NCBI GenBank assembly: GCA_020851615.1 | Contig: JADZCL010000115.1 | Coordinates: 1 to 12,523 of the forward strand | DNA from: Rubrivivax sp. | GTDB taxonomy: Bacteria > Pseudomonadota > Gammaproteobacteria > Burkholderiales > Burkholderiaceae_C | Direction: 5' to 3' | Length of the DNA: 12,523 nucleotides | Shown here: piece by piece, positions 7,544 to 12,523 of the stretch | Position numbering within the stretch: position 1 is the stretch's first letter | How the letters are laid out: the number at the start of each line of letters is the position of its first letter | Made by a program: the position numbers and the translations under genes | Notes under the pieces: generated by a model | What the model was told of the DNA's origin: nothing | The model's input: only the letters and a program-made list of their open reading frames with translations | Database searches by the model: none

Positions 7544-8877
7544 ACGAGCGCGACACGGTCGCCGAGACGGCACGCCGCACCGAGGTCTTCGCCGAGGTCG
7601 ACGTCTGCGTGCTGGGCGGCGGGCCCGCGGGGCTGGCCGCTGCGGTCGCCGCCGCGCGCGGTGGCGCGCACACGCTGCTGGTCGAGCGCTACGGATTCCT
7701 CGGCGGCATGGGCACCGCCGGCGGCGTGACCAACTTCGCCGGCCTGTACGGGCGCCGCGGGGGGCACATGCAGATGCTGGTGCGCGGCGTCGTGCCCGAG
7801 CTGCTGGAACGCATCGCGCATCTGGGCGGGCTGAACGCGCCGCAGGACGCGCTGCAGGGCCGCATCCGCGTGCACAGCTACGACACCTCGGCCTACAAGT
7901 GTGCCGCCGACGCCTGGCTGCTGGCCGCCGGCGTGCGCCTGCTCCTGCATGCGCTTGCCGTCGATGCGCTGTGCGAGGGCGGGCGCATCACCGCGCTGCT
8001 GGTGCAGACGCGCTCGGGCCGGCGGGCCATCCGCGCGCGCGAGTTCATCGATGCCAGCGGCGATGCCGACCTGGCGCACTCTGCAGGCGTGCCCCATGAA
8101 CTCGGCGACGGCTGCGGCAGCGTCCTCTACCCGAGCACGATGGCGCGCATCGGCAACGTCGACGCCGAGCGTGCGCTTGCCGCGGTCGGCGACTTCAAGG
8201 CCATCGATGCGCGCATGGCGCAGGCCGCAGGCCGCTACCGCTTCGCACGCCGCGGCGCCATCCTGCGTCCGCAGCGCAACCCGAGTGAATGGCGCGCCAA
8301 CGTGACGCAGATCGCCAACGCGCAGGGGCAGGCCGTGGACGCCACCGACGCGCAGCAGTTGAGCGATGGCGAGCTCGAGGGCCGGCGCCAGCTCGTCGAA
8401 TACCTGCGCTTCCTGCGCGCCGAAGTGCCCGGCTTCGAGCAGGCCGAACTGCTCGAGATCGCGCCGCAGATCGGCATCCGCGAATCGCGGCGCATCGCCG
8501 GCGCGTACATGCTGCGCGGCGAGGACGTGCTGGGCGGCGCGCACTTCAGCGACGTCATCGGCCTGAACTGCTGGCCGGTCGAGCAGCATGTGGCCGGCGG
8601 CATCGAGTGGGGCTTTGCGCACGACGCCGACAACGCCTACAACCACCTGCCCTGGCGCATGCTGGTGCCACAGGGCGTGAGCAACCTGCTCGTGGCCGGA
8701 CGCTGCGCCGCCATGGAGCACCTGGGCCAGAGCGCCGCCCGCGCCAGCGGCGCCTGCTTTGCGATGGGGCAGGCCGCGGGCAGCGCCGCGGCGCTGCGCA
8801 TGACGGGCCGCTTCTCGGTGGCGGCGCTGCAGCAGCAACTGCGCACCGACGGCGCGGACCTCGACGACCCCGCCTAG
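7540..8877 (+). CDS. FAD-dependent oxidoreductase (FAD_oxidored-like family)
   Basis: The product has 445 residues from a GTG start in a GTGA overlap with the upstream stop; no in-frame ATG occurs before the cofactor-binding motif. The N-terminal Rossmann motif is [19 protein letters not shown] (GGGPAG at 26-31), followed by [18 protein letters not shown] (from E49), characteristic of the FAD_oxidored group. A C-terminal FAD-contact region reads [20 protein letters not shown] (GR at 387-388) and ends in a [10 protein letters not shown] helix. The protein has no signal peptide, so it acts in the cytoplasm. The family contains many uncharacterised flavoproteins, and its members are common next to Bug proteins. 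I infer that it oxidises or reduces a substrate related to the one bound by the upstream receptor; the substrate is unknown. lipB begins 4 bases after its stop. Confidence 0.9.
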   Translation: MNERDTVAETARRTEVFAEVDVCVLGGGPAGLAAAVAAARGGAHTLLVERYGFLGGMGTAGGVTNFAGLYGRRGGHMQMLVRGVVPELLERIAHLGGLNAPQDALQGRIRVHSYDTSAYKCAADAWLLAAGVRLLLHALAVDALCEGGRITALLVQTRSGRRAIRAREFIDASGDADLAHSAGVPHELGDGCGSVLYPSTMARIGNVDAERALAAVGDFKAIDARMAQAAGRYRFARRGAILRPQRNPSEWRANVTQIANAQGQAVDATDAQQLSDGELEGRRQLVEYLRFLRAEVPGFEQAELLEIAPQIGIRESRRIAGAYMLRGEDVLGGAHFSDVIGLNCWPVEQHVAGGIEWGFAHDADNAYNHLPWRMLVPQGVSNLLVAGRCAAMEHLGQSAARASGACFAMGQAAGSAAALRMTGRFSVAALQQQLRTDGADLDDPA

Positions 8878-8881
8878 TCCC

Positions 8882-9553
8882 ATGCTCGTCAAGCACCTGG
8901 GCCGCCTGCCCTATGCCGGCATCGAGGTCGCGATGCGCGAGTTCACCGGCACGCGCGGCGCCGACACCGTGGACGAGCTGTGGCTGGTCGAGCACGAGCC
9001 CGTCTTCACGCTGGGCCTGGCGGCGCGGCCCGAGCACCTGCTCGCACCGGGCAGCATCCCGGTCGTGGCCACACAGCGCGGTGGCCAGGTCACCTACCAC
9101 GGCCCGGGGCAGGTCACGGCCTACCCCCTGGTCGATCTCGCGCGCCTTGGCATCTACGTCAAGGAATACGTGCACCGACTGGAGGAGGCGCTGCTGCGCA
9201 CGCTGGCGGCCTTTGCCGTCACCGGCCACCGCGTGCGCGGCGCGCCGGGCATCTATGTGCGCCCCCACGCGCCGTTCGATCACGCGCGCCTGCCGCCCAC
9301 GTTGGCGGGGCAGGACTCCTTCGCCGGGCTGGCCAAGATCGCGGCCCTGGGCATCAAGGTCTCGCGCAGCCGCAGCTACCACGGGCTGGCGCTGAACGTG
9401 GCGATGGATCTCGAGCCCTTCTCGCGCATCGACCCCTGCGGCTACGTGGGGCTGGCCACCACCGACCTGCGCACGCTGGGCGTCAGCGCCGACTGGGACA
9501 CCGTCGCCACCCGCCTGGCCAGCGAGCTGCAGGCGCTGCTGCAGCCACGCTGA
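8882..9553 (+). CDS. lipB: Octanoyl-[ACP]:protein N-octanoyltransferase (lipoate biosynthesis)
   Basis: LipB transfers octanoate from acyl carrier protein to lipoyl domains of pyruvate and 2-oxoglutarate dehydrogenases and the glycine cleavage H protein; LipA then inserts sulfur. The 223 residues carry the family signatures throughout: [23 protein letters not shown] (R66 to Q77), catalytic-type lysine K152 in [26 protein letters not shown], and the active-site cysteine C186 in IDPCGY. About 22 extra residues lie between GIYV (123-126) and K152 compared with the E. coli protein; a similar insertion seems usual in beta-proteobacteria. There is no Shine-Dalgarno, and the start lies 4 bases after the flavoprotein stop, so translation is probably coupled. 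lipA, its common neighbour, is absent; the next gene converges from the other strand. Confidence 0.97.
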   Translation: MLVKHLGRLPYAGIEVAMREFTGTRGADTVDELWLVEHEPVFTLGLAARPEHLLAPGSIPVVATQRGGQVTYHGPGQVTAYPLVDLARLGIYVKEYVHRLEEALLRTLAAFAVTGHRVRGAPGIYVRPHAPFDHARLPPTLAGQDSFAGLAKIAALGIKVSRSRSYHGLALNVAMDLEPFSRIDPCGYVGLATTDLRTLGVSADWDTVATRLASELQALLQPR

Positions 9554-9559
9554 ACCCGC

Positions 9560-9574
9560 GCCGGCCGACCCGGC
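9560..9574. terminator. Small hairpin in the lipB/aer convergent gap
   Basis: GCCGG-CCGAC-CCGGC forms a 5-bp stem in the 23-base gap between two converging genes, where a bidirectional terminator would be expected. It has no T-tract on either side, so intrinsic termination is doubtful. Confidence 0.25.
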
Positions 9575-9576
9575 AC

Positions 9577-11127
9577 TCAGCGCGCCTGCTCGAACAATTG
9601 CACCGCCCGCTGCAGCGTCGCCGTGCGTGCGCGCATGGTGTCGCAGGCGGCGTTGAGCTGCTCGGCCAGCGCCGCGTTCTGCTGGCTGGTCTCGTCGATG
9701 CGCGCCATCGCCTCACCGATGTGGTCGACGCCGGCGCGCTGCTCGTGCGCGACCTGGGCGATCTCGCGGATCAACTGGTCGACATGGTTGACCGCGTTGA
9801 CGACCTCGCCGATGACGGCATTGGATTGCGTCATGCGCTCACCGCCCTGACCGGCCTGCTCGACCGCTCCGTTGGCCAGCGCACCGATCTCCTTGGACGC
9901 GGTGGTGACGCGCTGCGCCAGCGCCCGCACTTCGGTGGCCACGACAGCAAAGCCGCGCCCATGCTCACCCGCCCGCGCAGCCTCGACCGCCGCGTTGAGC
10001 GAGAGGATGTTGGTCTGGAAGGCGATGCCCTCGACGAGTTGCGTCACCTCGCAGACCTGGCGCGACGAATGGTCTATGCCCTGCATGGTCTGCGCCAGCG
10101 CCTGCATGGCTGCGCCACCGCGCTGCGCCGTGGCCAGCGTGGACTCACCCACCGTGGCCACCTGCTGCGCCGCTTCGGCCGTGCGGTGGACGGTGGCGTT
10201 GATCTGCTCCACGGCCGAGGCGGTCTGCTGGACGCTGGCCGACTGCTCTTCGGAGCGTTGCGCCAGATCGCGGCTGCCATCGGCCGCTTCGCTGGCGGCC
10301 AGCACGATGTCGCGCACCTCGCCGCGCACGTCCTCGACGATGGCGCGCGTGTTCAGCCCGGTCAGCCAGACGTTGCGCAGCAGCTTGCCCAGCGGATGGC
10401 GCATGTCGCAGTCGATCTGCCCGGTCAGCCGGCAGCCGGCGATCTGCGCGGCCAGTTCGGTGCACCGCTGCAGGGGGCCGTCGACGCGGGCACGAAACCA
10501 GGCCAGGAGCACCGCCGCCGCCACCGTCGGCGCCAGCGCCTGCACGGCCACGGGAAGGCCCAGGACGGCGGGCACCACGCCCGCGGCCACGACGCCGGCT
10601 TGCGCCAGCAGCAGGCGCTGCGTCAGGCCCAGCCGGTACAGGCGCGCGGGCAGGTCGGCCAGGCCCGTGCGGCGCACGCCACCGGCGTGCAGGCGGATGC
10701 GACTGCGCCCGCTCTGGCGCTGGGCGTGCAGCCGCGCATACAAGGCCTCGGCCGCACGAATCTGCTCACGGCTGGGCTTGAGGCGCACCGACATGTAGGC
10801 CACCGGCTTGCCGTCGGCCAGCACCGGCGTGACATTGGCCAGCACCCAGTAGAAGTCGCCGTTCTTGCAGCGGTTCTTGACCACGCCGCTCCAGGGCCGG
10901 CCGCGCCCGATGGTGCTCCACAGGTCGGCAAAAGCCTCGGGCGGCATGTCGGGGTGACGCACGATGTTGTGCGGCTGGCCGATCAACTCGTCGTAGCCAA
11001 AGCCGCTGATGGCGACGAAGTGGTGGTTGCAGTGGGTGATCCGCCCCTGGCGGTCGGTGGTCGAGACGAGGGTCCAGTCAGCCGGGACTTCGCGCTCCTG
11101 GCTGGTCACGGGCAGATTGCTGCGCAT
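9577..11127 (-). CDS. aer: Aer-type aerotaxis/redox chemoreceptor (PAS-MCP)
   Basis: This 516-residue receptor is predicted to sense redox state through a PAS-bound FAD and signal to CheA/CheW. The N-terminal PAS domain (about 18-118) matches E. coli Aer as I remember it: PHNIVRHPDMP, AFADLW, WSGVVKNRxKNGDFYWVxAN and YMSVR. R57, H58 and D60 fall where Aer has residues implicated in FAD binding. A linker (about 130-170) leads to a hydrophobic hairpin (about 172-211), a poorly conserved HAMP-like stretch and the long methyl-accepting coiled coil. The hairpin tip EGIAFQTNILSLNAAVEAA lies at about 366-384. There is no C-terminal CheR-docking pentapeptide (it ends FEQAR). The start MRSNLPVT is chosen because Aer homologues begin this way; the frame stays open upstream to 11352, but those residues overlap chaC and look non-coding. 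A sigma-28-like promoter precedes it. Confidence 0.92.
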   Translation of the reverse strand: MRSNLPVTSQEREVPADWTLVSTTDRQGRITHCNHHFVAISGFGYDELIGQPHNIVRHPDMPPEAFADLWSTIGRGRPWSGVVKNRCKNGDFYWVLANVTPVLADGKPVAYMSVRLKPSREQIRAAEALYARLHAQRQSGRSRIRLHAGGVRRTGLADLPARLYRLGLTQRLLLAQAGVVAAGVVPAVLGLPVAVQALAPTVAAAVLLAWFRARVDGPLQRCTELAAQIAGCRLTGQIDCDMRHPLGKLLRNVWLTGLNTRAIVEDVRGEVRDIVLAASEAADGSRDLAQRSEEQSASVQQTASAVEQINATVHRTAEAAQQVATVGESTLATAQRGGAAMQALAQTMQGIDHSSRQVCEVTQLVEGIAFQTNILSLNAAVEAARAGEHGRGFAVVATEVRALAQRVTTASKEIGALANGAVEQAGQGGERMTQSNAVIGEVVNAVNHVDQLIREIAQVAHEQRAGVDHIGEAMARIDETSQQNAALAEQLNAACDTMRARTATLQRAVQLFEQAR

Positions 11128-11164
11128 GATGTTCGAGCCGTTCTGGTAATTGACGACGAGCCTG

Positions 11165-11191
11165 TTTTCGACACCGCGCCGCACAGCTGTA
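11165..11191 (-). promoter_or_regulatory. Candidate sigma-28 (FliA) promoter for aer
   Basis: On the minus strand the sequence is TACA, 15 bases, then GTCGAAAA. The sigma-28 consensus is TAAA-N15-GCCGATAA, so 3 of 4 and 6 of 8 bases match at exact spacing. The -10 element (11165-11172) would start transcription about 30 bases before the aer ATG at 11127. Chemoreceptor genes, including E. coli aer, are usually FliA-dependent. An 8-bp palindrome ACAGCTGT (11183-11190) overlaps the -35 element. The match is by eye and unscored. Confidence 0.42.
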
Positions 11192-11207
11192 GGGTTTTTG
11201 GAAACCC
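11192..11207. terminator. Perfect 6-bp hairpin between chaC and aer
   Basis: GGGTTT and AAACCC are separated by four bases, forming a perfect stem 24 bases after the chaC stop and immediately upstream of the aer promoter candidate. On the minus strand the stem is followed by TACAGC rather than a T-run, so it is a weak terminator candidate for the chaC transcript. It stands in one of the few AT-richer patches of the window. Confidence 0.35.
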
Positions 11208-11230
11208 CACGCCCCGCGGCCTGCGCGTGC

Positions 11231-11875
11231 TCAAGGCAAGTGTGCGCAAATGGCGGCGACGTAGTCGTCGTGCAGGCCGTGCGCGGCCAGCGCCCGCGCC
11301 AGGGCATGCACGTAGTCGGTGTTGGCACCAAAGGCACCGGCGGCGCCGGCAATGACCGGCACCACGGCGGCGACGCTGGCGTCGGCTTCGTGCTGGGGGT
11401 GCGTCGGGTTGGCGACGAAGACGATGGCCTGCACCGTGCTGCCGTCGGCCAGCACCACGGGCAGCCAGCGCGGCAGGTAGGCGCCGGTGACCATCTCGCG
11501 CCGCCAGAGCACGCGCAGCTCGTCGTGCAGCGTCGCTGCGGGCAGGCGCAGGGCCAGGCCTTGCGCCTGCCCGCCAGGCTCGAGCGACAGCATGCGGCCC
11601 GGGCGCTCGGGGGTGCCGCGGCCGGCCGTCGTGCGCATGCAGAAGCGGCGCTGCCAGCCGTGCAGCGTGGCGCGCACCTGTTGCTCGACTTGCAGCAGGG
11701 GGTTCCACATCAGCGAGCCGTAGCCGAACACCCACACCGCCCCGGGCGGGCGCGCCGCCAGCAATTCGGCCAGCGACGCGTCCAGCTGCGCCTGCGTCCA
11801 GGTGAGCTCGGCGGGCATGCCCAGGCGCTGGCCGAAGCTGCCGTCGTCGAGGTGCTCACGCTGCAGGATGCTCAT
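11231..11875 (-). CDS. chaC: ChaC-type gamma-glutamylcyclotransferase
   Basis: The 214-residue protein belongs to the ChaC/GCG group, whose members cleave glutathione to 5-oxoproline and Cys-Gly in the cytoplasm. Seen in the sequence: VWVFGYGSLMWNP (48-59), the gamma-glutamyl-binding loop; RRFCMRT..GRGTPERPGRMLSLEPGG, typical of the family; the Glu of RREMVTGAYLPRW (E127), at the place of the catalytic glutamate; VFVANPTHPQ; and a C-terminal NTDYVHALARALAAHGLHDDYV helix. The start MSILQREHLDDGSFG has only a weak upstream Shine-Dalgarno; the next Met (residue 20) would still keep the whole fold, so the first 19 residues are less certain. It begins 25 bases after the stop of an M20 amidohydrolase and is probably co-transcribed with it. 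Substrate specificity (glutathione or another gamma-glutamyl compound) is inferred from the family. Confidence 0.93.
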   Translation of the reverse strand: MSILQREHLDDGSFGQRLGMPAELTWTQAQLDASLAELLAARPPGAVWVFGYGSLMWNPLLQVEQQVRATLHGWQRRFCMRTTAGRGTPERPGRMLSLEPGGQAQGLALRLPAATLHDELRVLWRREMVTGAYLPRWLPVVLADGSTVQAIVFVANPTHPQHEADASVAAVVPVIAGAAGAFGANTDYVHALARALAAHGLHDDYVAAICAHLP

Positions 11876-11900
11876 GCCGCGCACCCGAGGCTGCGATGGG

Positions 11901-12523
11901 CTATGCCGCCAGCCTGGTCTCCACGGCCCGCACGAAGAAGGCCGCGCCCAGCGGCAGCGCCTGGTCGTTGAAGTCGTAGGCGGGGTTGTGCACTTCACAG
12001 GCGCCCTCGCCGTCGCCGTTGCCGATGTTGATGTAGCAGCCGGGCACCTGCTCGAGCATGAAGGAGAAGTCCTCGCTGGCCATGATCGGCGGCGGGTTGC
12101 GGTCCACGCGTTCGGCGCCCACCAGCTCGGTGCAGACGGCGGCGGCAAACTCGGCCTGCGCTGCGTCGTTGACCGTCGGCGCGAAGGGCACCCGGAAGTC
12201 GAGCGTGGCGGTGGCGCCGAATGCCGCCGCCGTGCCTTGGGCAATGCGGCGCAGGTGACCTTCGATGGCCTGAATGGTCGCGCGCGAGAAGGCGCGCACG
12301 GTGCCTCCGAGCTCGGCGGTCTGCGGGATGACGTTGTAGGCTTCGCCGGCGTGGATGCGGGTGACCGAGACGACCGCGTTGTCCAGCGCCGAGATATTGC
12401 GCGCCACGATGCTCTGGATGCTGACGGCGATCTGCGCGGCCACGAGCGCGGCGTCCACGCTGCTCTCGGGTCGCGCGCCATGCGAGCCGCGGCCGGTGAC
12501 GCGAATGTCGAAGAAGCCGCCGC
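11901..12523 (-). CDS. M20-family amidohydrolase (hippurate hydrolase-like), C-terminal part
   Basis: The frame is open through the window edge, so the N-terminus is missing and 206 residues are visible; the GTG at 12458 is internal. The first visible residues read GGFFDIRVTGRGSHGARPESSVDA, the start of the M20 lid/dimerisation domain with its conserved GxGxHGxxP. Then come NVIPQTAELGGTVRAFS, the PIMASEDFSFML motif and, near the end, VHNPAYDFND with the last metal-ligand histidine. This motif set fits M20D enzymes, which are metal-dependent hydrolases of N-acyl amino acids (hippurate hydrolase, indole-acetyl-amino acid hydrolase, N-acetyl-diaminopimelate deacetylase). Which acyl group and amino acid it handles cannot be told here. 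chaC follows 25 bases downstream on the same strand, suggesting one operon. Confidence 0.94.
   Translation of the reverse strand, partial: GGFFDIRVTGRGSHGARPESSVDAALVAAQIAVSIQSIVARNISALDNAVVSVTRIHAGEAYNVIPQTAELGGTVRAFSRATIQAIEGHLRRIAQGTAAAFGATATLDFRVPFAPTVNDAAQAEFAAAVCTELVGAERVDRNPPPIMASEDFSFMLEQVPGCYINIGNGDGEGACEVHNPAYDFNDQALPLGAAFFVRAVETRLAA

Noticed and set aside
7165..8892. 575-codon - strand open frame antisense to the Bug and FAD genes
   Set aside because: Antisense shadow of two well-recognised genes, with His/Ala/Gln-rich low-complexity translation.
11128..11352. Longer aer start adding 75 residues
   Set aside because: The extension overlaps the chaC coding region, contains Thr/Pro/Arg-rich non-domain sequence, and Aer homologues start with the short N-terminus used here.
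8980..11355. 791-codon + strand open frame over lipB and antisense to aer
   Set aside because: The real proteins in this region (LipB and the Aer-type receptor) are unmistakable in other frames; this one has no motifs.
1..12523. tRNA, rRNA, CRISPR, insertion sequence or att-site signals
   Set aside because: None seen by eye; genes are packed almost end to end and the largest gap between genes is 103 bases.

Overview
The window is a dense, very GC-rich stretch of bacterial chromosome. It holds ten genes, almost no intergenic DNA, and no RNA genes, insertion sequences or CRISPR arrays that I can see. A Bug/TctC-type binding protein, a beta-proteobacterial style LipB with an internal insertion, an Aer-type receptor and many c-di-GMP proteins point to Betaproteobacteria, most likely Burkholderiales (Comamonadaceae/Sphaerotilaceae-like). 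That assignment rests on gene content and composition, not on a database search.

Region 1 (1-6495, + strand) is an adhesin/c-di-GMP block. It opens with the C-terminal 487 residues of a large cadherin-repeat protein that has a Pro/Gly linker, one hydrophobic segment and a strongly acidic tail. Its stop codon overlaps (ATGA) the start of a membrane PAS-GGDEF diguanylate cyclase. That gene in turn overlaps by 8 bases a membrane GGDEF-EAL protein whose cyclase motif is degenerate and whose phosphodiesterase motifs are intact. A third protein with a dCache-like periplasmic sensor and an intact GGDEF follows after 48 bases. Together they look like a surface protein made alongside c-di-GMP synthesis and breakdown enzymes that sense the periplasm.

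Region 2 (6557-9553, + strand) is a tight three-gene run: a secreted Bug/TctC solute-binding protein, a FAD-dependent oxidoreductase started by GTG in a GTGA overlap, and lipB (octanoyltransferase) 4 bases further on. A transport/oxidation pair is thus joined to a housekeeping lipoylation gene, and lipA is not next to it.

Region 3 (9577-12523, - strand) converges on lipB. Read in its own direction it holds the C-terminal part of an M20 amidohydrolase, a ChaC-type gamma-glutamylcyclotransferase 25 bases later, then, after a 103-base gap, an Aer-type redox/aerotaxis receptor. The gap carries a small perfect hairpin and a plausible sigma-28 (FliA) promoter at the right distance from aer.

The observations I would follow up first are the adhesin/c-di-GMP block with its unusual adhesin C-terminus, the FliA-like promoter of aer, and the placement of lipB.
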